A stretch of DNA of 64,000 nt, from the NCBI RefSeq assembly GCF_023336735.1, contig NZ_JAMBAQ010000002.1, positions 62,001 through 126,000 on the forward strand, in the 5' to 3' direction. The notes beneath the pieces were generated by a model. That model was not told where the DNA came from. It saw nothing but the letters and a program-made list of their open reading frames with translations, and made no database searches. The stretch comes from Moraxella oculi. GTDB lineage: Bacteria; Pseudomonadota; Gammaproteobacteria; Pseudomonadales; Moraxellaceae. The translations under genes and the position numbers were made by a program. Below, one piece after another: positions 49,490 through 59,064 of this stretch. Numbering within the stretch: position 1 is the first letter of the stretch; each line of letters opens with the position of its first letter.

Positions 49490-49879
49490 GGCTATTACTC
49501 TTATCGGCGTTGTCGGTGAAAATTAAAAAAAATGATAATGCTGATTTATGCTTAAAAAATATGACTAAAATATATAGAAATATATCACAAAAAATCACAG
49601 GGCTAAATGATTTTTATGGGCTTTGTACCAAAAATTTACAAAAAACTCATCAATGGTATCATATGCGAATGGCTCTATGGTGGTGATGCGTTAGTCAATC
49701 ATGTGTTTTAAGCTTCATGGTTTGATGATGGTTGAAAGGGAGTGAAAATGCGATGTTGTGAGCAATGAGGCGTCTTATAAAAATTTGACCAATGTCATAA
49801 AAATAGGGCAAATGTGTGTTGCCCCATGTTAAAATCTGATTGATGTTTGAGTCTGGTTTGTGTTGCCAGAATCTTCTTA
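49490..49879. other. Intergenic region upstream of nhaA
   Basis: About 390 bp, strongly AT-rich near 49520-49600 (runs such as AATATATAGAAATATATC). It should contain the nhaA promoter. A 65-residue minus-strand frame at 49695-49892 overlaps the symporter stop and is not credible. Confidence 0.4.
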
Positions 49880-51157
49880 TTAATTTCTCCAAGCCTGTTC
49901 ATCAAGCGTGCCTTCTTGCTTGGCAACGATGGCGGTGCCTGCCACATCACCCACCACATTCATCGAAGTGCGACCCATGTCAAGCAGTGCGTCAATGCCC
50001 AAAATCATGCCGTAAGCAATCGCTACCGCCGATCCTGCTTCTACGGGTAGACCTACCGATTCTAACACCATCAATAGCATGATGGCACCAGCTCCCGGCA
50101 CGCCTGCTGTACCGATGGCACCCAACACCGCAATTAAGGTGATGGTGATCATTTGTGAGCCATCAAGTGGCACGCCAACTGCATTGGCGATGAAAATTGC
50201 ACAGACTCCCAGATAGACAGTGGTGCCGTCCATGTTCATGGTTGAACCAACAGGCAGGGCAAAGCTGTACACAGGTTTTGGAACGCCCATATTTTGAGCA
50301 GTTTGGATTGAGACTGGCAGCGTGGCTCCTGATGAGCGAGTAACGAAAGCGGTAATCATGGCAGGGCGCACTTTCTTTAAGAAAACCAGCGGCGATAGTT
50401 TAAATAGGGCGCAAATCACACAGTACACCAAAACGACTTGCAACACCAGCCCAACATACACTGAAGTGGTAACGCTCGCCAATGCACCGAAAGCAGTGGC
50501 GCCATTTTGAGCAAATACCCCAAAAATCAACGCAAATACCCCGATTGGTGCATACTGCATGACCCAGCCGACAATCTTAAACATTGCCTGACTTACCCCA
50601 TCTACAAAGGCATAAACGGTATCGGAGCCGTGTTTAATCTGTTCATCTTGGCTGTCTCGGCCAAAAGATAGGGCAATGCCAAACGCCAAGCAGAAAAAAA
50701 TCATTGGTAATACTTGACCGCCAGAAATGGCTCCAATGGGGTTGGTGGGGACGATGTCAAGCAGTATTTGAATGACCGTTGGTGTTTCAGCTGTCTTACC
50801 TGCCGCTGCTGCATCGCTGGCAATCTTTAATCCAAGTCCTGGTTGAATGATTTTACCAACACCCAACCCAATCATGATGGCAAACATGGAAGTGATGGTA
50901 TAGTAAATCAAAGTCTTAATGCCAATGCGTCCCAATTGGGTGGGGGTGATGGAACTTGCACCAACAATCAAGGTGCTGGCAATCACAGGGACGACAATCA
51001 TCTTAAGCAAGCGAACAAAAAGCTCGCCAAGTGGAGCCAGCACCGCCAAAACTTTGGGGTGATCTTTAAAAATTAACCCCAATACCGCCCCTAGGATAAG
51101 AGCTGTTAAAATTCTCATCAACAAATTGGACTTAAAATAGTACCGAAATATGGGCAT
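49880..51157 (-). CDS. Dicarboxylate/amino acid:cation symporter (DAACS family)
   Basis: Inner-membrane symporter of the GltP/DctA family, taking up glutamate, aspartate or C4-dicarboxylates with H+ or Na+. At 425 residues it has about eight TM segments, and the re-entrant loop signatures RSSGATLPVSIQTAQNMGV and ALPVGSTMNMDGTTVYLGV, then GTAGVPGAGAIMLLMVLESVGLPVEAG. AAGGAAAAGG lies before the ATG. Substrate among family members cannot be fixed. Confidence 0.93.
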   Translation of the reverse strand: MPIFRYYFKSNLLMRILTALILGAVLGLIFKDHPKVLAVLAPLGELFVRLLKMIVVPVIASTLIVGASSITPTQLGRIGIKTLIYYTITSMFAIMIGLGVGKIIQPGLGLKIASDAAAAGKTAETPTVIQILLDIVPTNPIGAISGGQVLPMIFFCLAFGIALSFGRDSQDEQIKHGSDTVYAFVDGVSQAMFKIVGWVMQYAPIGVFALIFGVFAQNGATAFGALASVTTSVYVGLVLQVVLVYCVICALFKLSPLVFLKKVRPAMITAFVTRSSGATLPVSIQTAQNMGVPKPVYSFALPVGSTMNMDGTTVYLGVCAIFIANAVGVPLDGSQMITITLIAVLGAIGTAGVPGAGAIMLLMVLESVGLPVEAGSAVAIAYGMILGIDALLDMGRTSMNVVGDVAGTAIVAKQEGTLDEQAWRN

Positions 51158-51384
51158 GACCTTTTCCTTGTGTTTGTGAAATGTTAAAGTTGATGAATTT
51201 TAGGGTTATTGAACACAAAAGTCAAAGAAAAGAAATGTTTAAAATCATATCAATGAGCATGGATAAAAGACGGATAAATTTGGCTGTTGACTCACTAAAG
51301 CGTGAACACCAAAGCTTGGGACATGTTACCCATTGACTTTTATTCATTCGTCTGACATGTTAATATGCCAAAAAATTTTATGGT

Positions 51385-52146
51385 ATGGGTTACACTGTGG
51401 AAATTTCATTGCAATTGCTTGGCTTGTTGTTTACGACGGCACTTGTGGCAGGGTTCATTGATGCTATGGCAGGTGGTGGCGGACTTTTGACCATTCCTGC
51501 ATTGTTGTTGACAGGCATGAATCCTGTGGCGGCACTGGCAACCAATAAGCTTCAAGCAACCGCTGGCTCGTTTTCAGCAAGTGTTACCATGATAAAAAAG
51601 AAGTTGATTCATCCTATTGAGATGAAAAGGGCGCTCATCATGGCGTTTTTTGGTTCGGCTGTGGGAGCGGTGTTGGTGCAGTTGTCGCCTCCTGATTTTT
51701 TGAATAAAGCACTGCCTTTTGTCATCGCTTTGGTGGGGCTATATACGCTATTTACCCCAAACTTGGGCAAATTACAAAGCACTCCAAAAATCAGCCAAAG
51801 GCTTTATGAGCGTGCTTGTGCACCAGTCATTGGTTTTTATGATGGCTATTTTGGACCAGGAACGGGGACTTTTTTTAGTCTGTCGCAAGTGATTTTGCGA
51901 GGGCGTGATTTGGTGCAGGCAACTGCTCGTGCTAAGTTGCTGAATTTTGCAACCAACAGTGCATCATTGATGCTTTTTATCCTAGGGGGTCAAGTGGTGT
52001 GGGCATTGGGTTTTGCCATGATGGCAGGGCAGGTGATTGGTGCGTATTTTGGTTCTCGCATGGTTGTTAAAAATGGTGCAAAAATTGTGCGTCCAGTGAT
52101 TGTCGTTGTCTGTTTTGCAATGGTGGCCAGGCTGATGTTTGGCTGA
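51385..52146 (+). CDS. TauE/SafE family membrane protein
   Basis: Putative anion exporter of the sulfite exporter TauE/SafE family (UPF0721). The 253-residue protein has two related halves: GFIDAMAGGGGLLTIPALLL and NPVAALATNKLQATAGSFSA in the first, then YDGYFGPGTGTFFSL and ARAKLLNFATNSASL in the second, with about eight TM segments. Closest in layout to E. coli YfcA. Substrate unknown; taurine- or sulfonate-linked genes are absent nearby. Confidence 0.9.
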   Translation: MGYTVEISLQLLGLLFTTALVAGFIDAMAGGGGLLTIPALLLTGMNPVAALATNKLQATAGSFSASVTMIKKKLIHPIEMKRALIMAFFGSAVGAVLVQLSPPDFLNKALPFVIALVGLYTLFTPNLGKLQSTPKISQRLYERACAPVIGFYDGYFGPGTGTFFSLSQVILRGRDLVQATARAKLLNFATNSASLMLFILGGQVVWALGFAMMAGQVIGAYFGSRMVVKNGAKIVRPVIVVVCFAMVARLMFG

Positions 52147-52255
52147 TTTTGATGGTTGAATGCTTGTTTTTTGTTGGCGGATTTTTCATTCATTAATGGG
52201 TTTTTTGTTAAAATTTTAGTATAATGCTTGTTTTTATTCGCTTTCATACGACATC

Positions 52256-53497
52256 ATGAATATGCCCATTTTAGCCACGCCATCTCCCAAGGTTCTGCTT
52301 GCATTGACTGGCGGTATTGCCTGTTATAAATCGGCCATTTTGGCACGCCTGTTGATTAAGGCGGGCTGTCAAGTGCGTGTGATGATGACACCAGCCGCCT
52401 GTCAATTCATCACACCTTTAAGCTTGCAGGCACTGACGGGTAATGAGGTGCATACTGAACTTTTGGACGCACACAGTGAGCGTGGTATGGGGCATATTGA
52501 GCTTGCCAAATGGGCGGATTTGGTGATATTGGCACCAGCATCCGCCAATACCATTGGCAAACTGGCAAATGGCTTGGCGGACAATCTTGTTACCACGGCA
52601 TTACTTGCGACCACAGCCCCAGTATGGCTGTATCCTGCGATGAATCAAGCAATGTGGCATAAGACACAAGTGCAAGAGAATGTCGATAGACTGACACGCT
52701 TGGGTTATAAGGTTGTCATGCCTGCTGGTGGTGAGCAGGCTTGTGGTGATGTCGGTGTGGGTCGACTGCCTGAGCCTGAGTCAATTTGTGATGAGATCGT
52801 TGGGTTTTTTAATCGCCAAAATACCGTGCAGTCTTTGGCTGGAAAGACGGTCGTTATAACCGCAGGTGCGACGCTTGAACCGATCGATCCTGTACGATAT
52901 TTATCCAATCACTCTACAGGAAAGATGGGCTATGCACTGGCGAGTGCTTGTGTGAATGCTGGTGCTAAGGTGAGTATTGTGGCAGGTCAGAAAGTCAATT
53001 TACCCACGCCAATAGGAGCGACTAAAATTACCATCATCACAGCTGATGAGATGTTAGCAGCCTGCCAACAAGCCTGCCAACAAGCCGACATATTCATCGC
53101 CACGGCAGCTGTGGCGGATTTTAAGGTCAAGCATGCCGCCACCCAAAAACTCAAAAAAACCACAGACAATGATCTTTTGACGCTTGAACTGATTAAAAAC
53201 CCTGATATTTTAGCAACCATCAGTCAGACCTATCCACACCTGCTGACTGTGGGATTTGCCGCTGAGACGAATGCTGTTGAAGACTACGCCAAAGGCAAGC
53301 TGGTTGCCAAAAATTTGGACATGATTGCTTGTAATGATGTGTCGGATCAATCCATTGGTTTTGGTAGCGACCATAATGCCATGACCGTATTTTTTGCTGA
53401 TAAATATGCCAAGAGTAAAGTTGTGCTGAATAAAGCAAGCAAGCATGACATTGCAAGACAATTGGTAACCCAAATCGGTGCGATTTTGGCGTACTAA
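52256..53497 (+). CDS. coaBC: Bifunctional phosphopantothenoylcysteine decarboxylase/synthetase
   Basis: Two steps of coenzyme A synthesis. The N-terminal CoaC flavodoxin domain has LALTGGIACYKSA, MTPAACQFITPLSLQALTG, APASANTIGKLANGLADNL and YPAMNQAMW. The C-terminal CoaB domain has VVITAGATLEPIDPVRYLSNHSTGKMGYALA, ATAAVADF and KNPDIL, then VGFAAET. Length 413 is normal. A second ATG two codons in is possible. A TATAAT sits at 52220-52225 upstream. Confidence 0.97.
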   Translation: MNMPILATPSPKVLLALTGGIACYKSAILARLLIKAGCQVRVMMTPAACQFITPLSLQALTGNEVHTELLDAHSERGMGHIELAKWADLVILAPASANTIGKLANGLADNLVTTALLATTAPVWLYPAMNQAMWHKTQVQENVDRLTRLGYKVVMPAGGEQACGDVGVGRLPEPESICDEIVGFFNRQNTVQSLAGKTVVITAGATLEPIDPVRYLSNHSTGKMGYALASACVNAGAKVSIVAGQKVNLPTPIGATKITIITADEMLAACQQACQQADIFIATAAVADFKVKHAATQKLKKTTDNDLLTLELIKNPDILATISQTYPHLLTVGFAAETNAVEDYAKGKLVAKNLDMIACNDVSDQSIGFGSDHNAMTVFFADKYAKSKVVLNKASKHDIARQLVTQIGAILAY

Positions 53498-53707
53498 GAG
53501 ATTGGTACTGAATATTTGAGCTGTCATGCTTTAATATTTGTGTACAATTGTGCACAACAATGGCAAAATTGATTGGAAAATTGTCAAAAAATAGTGTATT
53601 TTATAAAAAAAATTGATGTTGTGGGTTGGTTGTGGCATTCTTGACCAATTTTTATGTACATCAGAACCGTCAAAGGGCTAAATTATATATTAAAAAAGGA
53701 GATTGCC

Positions 53708-55417
53708 ATGAGTAATACCGATTTTACCACCACCAATAAACACCCTTGGTATGATACTTACCAATCCTATGGCATCAGCACAGAGTTTGCGATTCCAGCA
53801 CATGTTCATTCGCTTGCAGATGTTTTTGAAGATAATGTTGTCAATCATCGCCATGCCGTTGCCACCACTTTCATGGATAAATCCATGACTTATGGTGAGC
53901 TTGATGAGGCAAGTTTGAAGATTGCAGCATACTTACAGTCACTTGGGCTTGAAAAAGGCGATAAAGTTGCGGTGATGATGCCGAATGTGCCACAGTATTT
54001 GATTGCCATGTTTGGGGTGATTCGTGCAGGTTTTACTTTGGTAAATGTGAATCCACTATATACTTCGCATGAATTGGAGTATCAGTTGATTGACAGTGAA
54101 GCCAAAGTGCTATTCATCATTGAGAATTTCGCTCATACCTTTGAGTGCGTGAAAAATAAAGGCAAAGTCAATCATGTCATCATCGCCAGTATCGGCGACA
54201 TGCTTGGGTTAAAAGGTCATTTGGTAAACTTTGTAGTACGCCATGTCAAAAAAATGGTGCCAGGTCATCATATCAGTGGGGCAGTCAGCTTTAAAGAAGC
54301 ACTCAGTAGTGTACCTACCAATCAATTCAAACGCCCAGAGCTGGCACTCGATGATGTGGCGGTGTTGCAATACACAGGCGGAACTACGGGCGTGGCAAAA
54401 GGTGCGATGCTCACTCATCGCAATATCATTGCTAATGTTGAGCAGGCGAGTAATTTTGTCAGTACAGTGTTTTCAGGGGGGGCGATGCATGGTAAATACA
54501 CAACGGTGGCGTTGCCCTTATACCATATTTTTTGTTTCATGGTCAGTCAGCTGGCGATGAAATATGGCTTTGCTCTATTACTGATCCCAAACGCACGAGA
54601 TTTTGACGACCTAACCAAGCAGCATGCCAAATATCGCCCTGTGTTTTTTATGGGTGTTAATACGCTATTCAATGCATTGGCAAACCATGAAGGCTTTAAG
54701 AAAATCGACCATAGCAATCTTAAATTCAGTCTGGCAGGTGGTATGTCGGTACTGCCAAGCACAGCCAAAGCTTGGCAAGAATTGACAGGCAATCACATCA
54801 CCGAAGGATATGGGCTGTCTGAGACATCGCCTGTACTGACCGTCACACCGCCACCAGCAGGCTATTCTGGTAAGATTGGCATACCACTGCCTGCGACTGA
54901 TGTTGTGATTTTAGATGATGAAGGTCGTCCGCTACCACTTGGTGAGGTCGGTGAGATTTGTGCCAAAGGTCCACAGGTGATGAAAGGCTATTGGAATCGT
55001 CCTGATGAGACAGAAAAAGTTACCACAAAAGACGGCTATTTCCGTACTGGCGATATCGGTGTGATGGACGAAGCTGGATACATTAAAATCGTTGATCGCA
55101 AAAAAGACATGATTTTGGTGTCGGGGTTTAATGTTTATCCCAATGAGGTTGAAGAGGTCATCGCTGCTCACCCGAAAGTCTTAGAATGTGGCGTGATCGG
55201 TGTGTCAGATGCGTACAGTGGTGAAGTGGTTAAGGTGTTTGTCGTCAAAAAAGATGAAACCTTAGATGAAAAAGAGATAAAAGCTTGGGCAAAACAGCAT
55301 CTTACAGGCTATAAACGCCCTAAATTTGTTGAATTTATCGATGAATTGCCCAAATCCAATGTTGGCAAAATTTTGCGTAAAGAGCTAAGAATGCTTGAAA
55401 AGCAAAAAGAGCAGTAA
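53708..55417 (+). CDS. fadD: Long-chain fatty acid-CoA ligase
   Basis: Activates fatty acids to acyl-CoA at the inner membrane. The adenylate-forming motif YTGGTTGVAKGAMLTHRN is near residues 221-238; GYGLSETSPVLT, GYWNRPDETEKV, GYFRTGDIGVMDEAGYIKIVDRKKDMILVSGFNVYP and the C-terminal Lys in SNVGKILRKEL follow. The ATG at 53708 has AAAGGAG upstream, giving 569 residues; an earlier in-frame ATG at 53654 is not used. It would feed acyl-CoA to the desaturase and WS/DGAT. Confidence 0.95.
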   Translation: MSNTDFTTTNKHPWYDTYQSYGISTEFAIPAHVHSLADVFEDNVVNHRHAVATTFMDKSMTYGELDEASLKIAAYLQSLGLEKGDKVAVMMPNVPQYLIAMFGVIRAGFTLVNVNPLYTSHELEYQLIDSEAKVLFIIENFAHTFECVKNKGKVNHVIIASIGDMLGLKGHLVNFVVRHVKKMVPGHHISGAVSFKEALSSVPTNQFKRPELALDDVAVLQYTGGTTGVAKGAMLTHRNIIANVEQASNFVSTVFSGGAMHGKYTTVALPLYHIFCFMVSQLAMKYGFALLLIPNARDFDDLTKQHAKYRPVFFMGVNTLFNALANHEGFKKIDHSNLKFSLAGGMSVLPSTAKAWQELTGNHITEGYGLSETSPVLTVTPPPAGYSGKIGIPLPATDVVILDDEGRPLPLGEVGEICAKGPQVMKGYWNRPDETEKVTTKDGYFRTGDIGVMDEAGYIKIVDRKKDMILVSGFNVYPNEVEEVIAAHPKVLECGVIGVSDAYSGEVVKVFVVKKDETLDEKEIKAWAKQHLTGYKRPKFVEFIDELPKSNVGKILRKELRMLEKQKEQ

Positions 55418-55489
55418 TGATGTGATGGGCAATTGCTTTTTATGTGATTGATACAATAGATTTAATAATGAATGTTAAAGTGGAAAAAT

Positions 55490-56206
55490 ATGCGTCATCA
55501 TGATCGTGCTTTTAATGAACTTCGTTCGATTTCATTCACTCGTAACTACACCAAGCATGCAGAAGGCTCTGTGTTGGTATGCTTTGGAGATACCAAAGTG
55601 CTATGCACCGCCACCATTGAGCAGGGGGTGCCTCGATGGTTGAAAGGGCAGGGTCAGGGCTGGCTGACTGCTGAATATGGCATGTTGCCCCGTGCCACAA
55701 ATACACGCACCGATCGTGAAGCGGTTCGTGGTAAGCAATCAGGACGCACTCAGGAGATTCAGCGTTTGATTGGTCGCTCTTTGCGTGCGATGATTAATTT
55801 GAGTAAACTGGGTGAAAATACGATCTATGTGGATTGTGATGTCATTCAAGCAGATGGTGGCACACGAACTGCCAGCATCACAGGAGCGGCTGTTGCTGTG
55901 ATAGATGCACTGGAAAACTGGCAACGCAAGCGCAAGCTAAAATCAGATCCATTTATTGGTTTGGTGGCAGCGGTGTCTGTAGGCATGAAAGATGGTCGAG
56001 CCTATTTGGATTTGGATTATGCTGAAGATTCAACCTGCGATACCGATTTGAATGTGGTCATGAATCAAAATGGTGGCTTTATTGAAATTCAAGGCACGGC
56101 AGAAGAAGCACCGTTTAATCGCACACAAGCAAATGCCATGCTGGATTTGGCCGAATCTGGTATTCGCCTGTTGATTGAGGAGCAACAAAAGGCATTAGGC
56201 TGGTGA
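55490..56206 (+). CDS. rph: Ribonuclease PH
   Basis: Phosphorolytic 3'-5' exonuclease that trims tRNA precursors. Starts [16 protein letters not shown] and has [87 protein letters not shown] and [11 protein letters not shown]. The ATG at 55490 gives 238 residues, the E. coli length; the in-frame TTG at 55472 is rejected. Its TGA overlaps the next ATG. Confidence 0.97.
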   Translation: MRHHDRAFNELRSISFTRNYTKHAEGSVLVCFGDTKVLCTATIEQGVPRWLKGQGQGWLTAEYGMLPRATNTRTDREAVRGKQSGRTQEIQRLIGRSLRAMINLSKLGENTIYVDCDVIQADGGTRTASITGAAVAVIDALENWQRKRKLKSDPFIGLVAAVSVGMKDGRAYLDLDYAEDSTCDTDLNVVMNQNGGFIEIQGTAEEAPFNRTQANAMLDLAESGIRLLIEEQQKALGW

Positions 56207-56664
56207 TGAAAGTGATTGATGACGGGGTGCAAATCACCTTGATGGGTCAGAATAAAGATACGCTGTTTCTTTGGTCGATTGCCATGCTTATTTGTGCGGT
56301 GGTCGTGGCGGTGATTTGCTTTACCTTGCCAGTGCCATATGCCATTGCTTCACTGGCAATATGGGCGGTATTGATGTATTTTTTTAATCAAAAAAAACAC
56401 GCTGCCAAATCTCAAAAATACCATACGCAAGGTCTGCTTGTCCTTAAGTCTCATCATATCATCATCAATGACATGTCAATCAAACTTACCAAGCAGGCAC
56501 AAATCATCAGTGAAAATCGATGCCTAATTGTCCGTGATGGGGGAGTGAGTCATTATTTTGAGGGGTTTGATGATCAGCGTGAAATTGAAGTTGCCAAGGC
56601 GGTGCTCGGTGGGCAACGGATTGTTAAGCAAGCCAAATCCATCAAGATGAATGCGACTGCTTAG
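56206..56664 (+). CDS. Small membrane protein of unknown function
   Basis: 152 residues, not recognised. Two adjacent hydrophobic segments at about 22-66 (LFLWSIAMLICAVVVAVICF and AIASLAIWAVLMYFF) are followed by a basic stretch and a soluble, strand-rich C-terminus (about 75-152) with LVLKSHHIIIND and SHYFEGFDDQREIEVAKAVLGG. Its ATG overlaps the rph stop (ATGA), so it is translationally coupled to rph. The layout suggests a two-helix membrane anchor with a cytosolic domain. Function unknown. Confidence 0.75.
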   Translation: MKVIDDGVQITLMGQNKDTLFLWSIAMLICAVVVAVICFTLPVPYAIASLAIWAVLMYFFNQKKHAAKSQKYHTQGLLVLKSHHIIINDMSIKLTKQAQIISENRCLIVRDGGVSHYFEGFDDQREIEVAKAVLGGQRIVKQAKSIKMNATA

Positions 56665-56685
56665 AAAGAATCATCAATTTGGACG

Positions 56686-57123
56686 CTAAAAAGGTTTGAC
56701 AATTACCAGTATTACCACGGCAATCAAAATAAACACAGGAATCTCGTTAAACCACCGCCAAAAGATATGTGTTTTAAGTTTTGGGTTGTTGATGAGTTGG
56801 GTGCGATATCGACCGCAGCTAAGATGATATAAGGTTAGCAAGATGACAAGTGCGATTTTGGCATGCAACCAACCTTGATTCTTATAAACATCCCAGCCCA
56901 TAATGACCATCGATAGCCCAAGCGTCCAGGTTGTTATCATGGCAGGGTTCATGATGCCTCGGTATAGCTTGCGTTCCATGATGATAAAGCGCTGTTGGCT
57001 CACTGCGTCATCGCTCATGGCATGATAGACAAATAGGCGTGGTAAATAAAAAATTCCTGCAAACCAGCATACCATTGCAATGATATGAAAAGCCTTGATA
57101 TATAAAAACACAGACTCCTCCAT
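56686..57123 (-). CDS. hemJ: HemJ-like protoporphyrinogen IX oxidase
   Basis: Membrane enzyme for the penultimate step of haem synthesis in many Gram-negatives. Its 145 residues form about four TM helices, with the haem-ligand His in YIKAFHIIAMVCWFAGIFYLPRLFVYH, ERKLYRGIMNPAM, GWLHAKIALVILLTLYHLSCG, and C-terminal RWFNEIPVF. These segments define UPF0093/HemJ. With hemF in this window, the pathway genes are scattered. Confidence 0.93.
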   Translation of the reverse strand: MEESVFLYIKAFHIIAMVCWFAGIFYLPRLFVYHAMSDDAVSQQRFIIMERKLYRGIMNPAMITTWTLGLSMVIMGWDVYKNQGWLHAKIALVILLTLYHLSCGRYRTQLINNPKLKTHIFWRWFNEIPVFILIAVVILVIVKPF

Positions 57124-57132
57124 ATGGAATGT

Positions 57133-57162
57133 AAAAAAGATGGTATTATACCATCTTTTTTT
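57133..57162 (-). terminator. Hairpin between hemJ and the autotransporter gene
   Basis: AAAAAAGATGGTA pairs perfectly with TACCATCTTTTTT around TTA. Both flanks are homopolymeric. It lies between the hemJ start and the autotransporter stop, on whose transcript it serves as terminator. Confidence 0.85.
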
Positions 57163-57177
57163 ATGTTTATTTCATGC

Positions 57178-59016
57178 TTAAAACTTAAATTGTAACCCCA
57201 ACTGACCGCCGATGTTGGTATCGTGGTTCTGACGAATGGCTGTCAATCCAGCATTTAGGCTGGTGCGTCCAATATCGCCCTGAATGCCCAAATGGGCTTG
57301 GGTGTTGTCCTCTTTTTGATGATGGACGGGTAGCAGATAGCTGTGATGATGACTGTTGACAGATGGCAGCTTTGCACCCACCATCATGCCATCGTCATTA
57401 AAATCATGCGAATGTTCAATGCCAGCACGGATCTTGATTGCTGTGTTGATCGGATATTCCATGTCCACGCCAATGCTGCCTTGGTATGACTTTTGAGTGG
57501 GGAGAGTGTATTGCAAGGCGGTGGATAGATTGGCATCGCTTTCGGTAAAGCTGTTGATGTGCACTTTTTGAACATACATGCCGATATAAGGACGAATCAG
57601 AAGCTCATCAATGCTTGACTCATGCCCAATTTGTAACCCAGCATGATGGCGACGACCATCTGCCTTGCCATGATGAATGCGTGATGCACCCTCCCAGTCG
57701 ACATGGCGATGTGTGTCCAGTGTAATCTTGTCAACGCCAATGTCAGCATTCATTAGTACATTGCCAAAGCGATGTTGATGATACAGTCCCATTCCGATTT
57801 GTTTACTATCTGCATTGATGGTGCTGTTTGGGGAATGTGCTTGTGTTTGGTGATTCACATACATGCCTGTGTGGCTGTGCTGTTTTGACACATCAAAGCC
57901 GACCATCAGGTTTGGGTGATGGGTTTTGCCAAAAGAGGTGTTGGCATCTAACCATATGGAATGTGAGCTGGGACTAAGTGAGTTGAGCTTGCGATACAGA
58001 TTTTGATGGTTTGTTGTGCCGACCTGTGCAAGTTCCTTCATCACGCCTGCCATGTGCGTGGGGCTGTCAATGAGTGAGCGATAATACTGTGCTAGGATGC
58101 GATGCGTATGTCCTGATGGGTGGATGAGGTCAGCAAACATGTATGAGTCGTTAGCGTTAGGTGCTACCAAAGAATGTTCATCGCAGGCGATGGACGATGA
58201 AGTTGGTTTGATTTGTGGGTGATTGTGGCAAGCGGCATCCTTGGCGTTGGATAATTTAAATGCTGTCAAGTTGCCATGTGCTTCTTGAAGCAGGGCAAAG
58301 GTATTTGCTGGAATGACATTGGCGGTGCCATCGTTCAATGCCTTGAATAACCCATGATTGTACATTTTTGTCAAAAGTTGGATCTGTTCTTTTTTGGCAG
58401 ATAAAAGAGGATGCTGTTGCACCAGTGGCGTGAGTGATAAATCAGGAATGCTTGGCACCAAAATGACTTTCGCTCCTTTTTGGCCTAATGTTTGAATGTC
58501 TTTTGCCGCTGCTTCTACCGCATTGCCAATGTGTGATGGCTGAGTGCTTTCAATGGCGTGGAATAAATCGTTTGCTCCAATCCATACGGCATATAAAGCC
58601 TGTGGATTGGCTTGACCGCCTGTTTGTTGAAAGTATTCATTGATTTGAGTTTTGGTAGTGGGGATGTCAATGCTCATCTGACCACTGGCATCTGTCCATT
58701 GAGCGGTGCGTGCTGATTGTGAGCCACCGACAGCGTAATTGGTGCCTGTCTGATTGTTTGTGGTGTTGGGTTTGGCGGTATTGCCATAGGCATGTGCCAA
58801 AATCTCTGCCCAGACAGGGTCGGGGTTGGTGGTGAAAGATGGTTGTAATTGATTGCCAACGGTGGGGTTGATGTCTGTTACCATGCCTTTTAGACGACCT
58901 GCATCGCTCAAACTGTCACCAAACACGACCGTTTGGCTAAAATTTTGAGCGTGTGCCATGCCAGATATTAGCAAACTTAAAGTCAGTATCAGTGGATGTA
59001 AGGCTGGTTTTGTCAT
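57178..59016 (-). CDS. GDSL-type autotransporter esterase, McaP-like
   Basis: Outer-membrane autotransporter with a GDSL lipase/esterase passenger. The signal peptide is MTKPALHPLILTL...GMAHA. The passenger starts TVVFGDSLSDAGRL with the nucleophile Ser, then VWIGANDLF (the GxND block) and DLIHPSGHTHRI with the catalytic Asp and His, near residue 305. The last about 250 residues are a beta-barrel ending GGQLGLQFKF. At about 612 residues it resembles M. catarrhalis McaP (esterase, phospholipase B and adhesin) and Pseudomonas EstA. AAAGGAG stands 7 bases before the ATG at 59016; an ATG one codon earlier is possible. Confidence 0.93.
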   Translation of the reverse strand: MTKPALHPLILTLSLLISGMAHAQNFSQTVVFGDSLSDAGRLKGMVTDINPTVGNQLQPSFTTNPDPVWAEILAHAYGNTAKPNTTNNQTGTNYAVGGSQSARTAQWTDASGQMSIDIPTTKTQINEYFQQTGGQANPQALYAVWIGANDLFHAIESTQPSHIGNAVEAAAKDIQTLGQKGAKVILVPSIPDLSLTPLVQQHPLLSAKKEQIQLLTKMYNHGLFKALNDGTANVIPANTFALLQEAHGNLTAFKLSNAKDAACHNHPQIKPTSSSIACDEHSLVAPNANDSYMFADLIHPSGHTHRILAQYYRSLIDSPTHMAGVMKELAQVGTTNHQNLYRKLNSLSPSSHSIWLDANTSFGKTHHPNLMVGFDVSKQHSHTGMYVNHQTQAHSPNSTINADSKQIGMGLYHQHRFGNVLMNADIGVDKITLDTHRHVDWEGASRIHHGKADGRRHHAGLQIGHESSIDELLIRPYIGMYVQKVHINSFTESDANLSTALQYTLPTQKSYQGSIGVDMEYPINTAIKIRAGIEHSHDFNDDGMMVGAKLPSVNSHHHSYLLPVHHQKEDNTQAHLGIQGDIGRTSLNAGLTAIRQNHDTNIGGQLGLQFKF

Positions 59017-59064
59017 CATAAAACTCCTTTGTAAAATTGTTGGGGCGTTGAAATTGTTGGGTTA

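Noticed and set aside
49695-49892. 65-codon minus-strand frame near the symporter 3' end
   Set aside because: It overlaps the symporter stop, lacks a ribosome binding site and has composition like non-coding AT-rich DNA.
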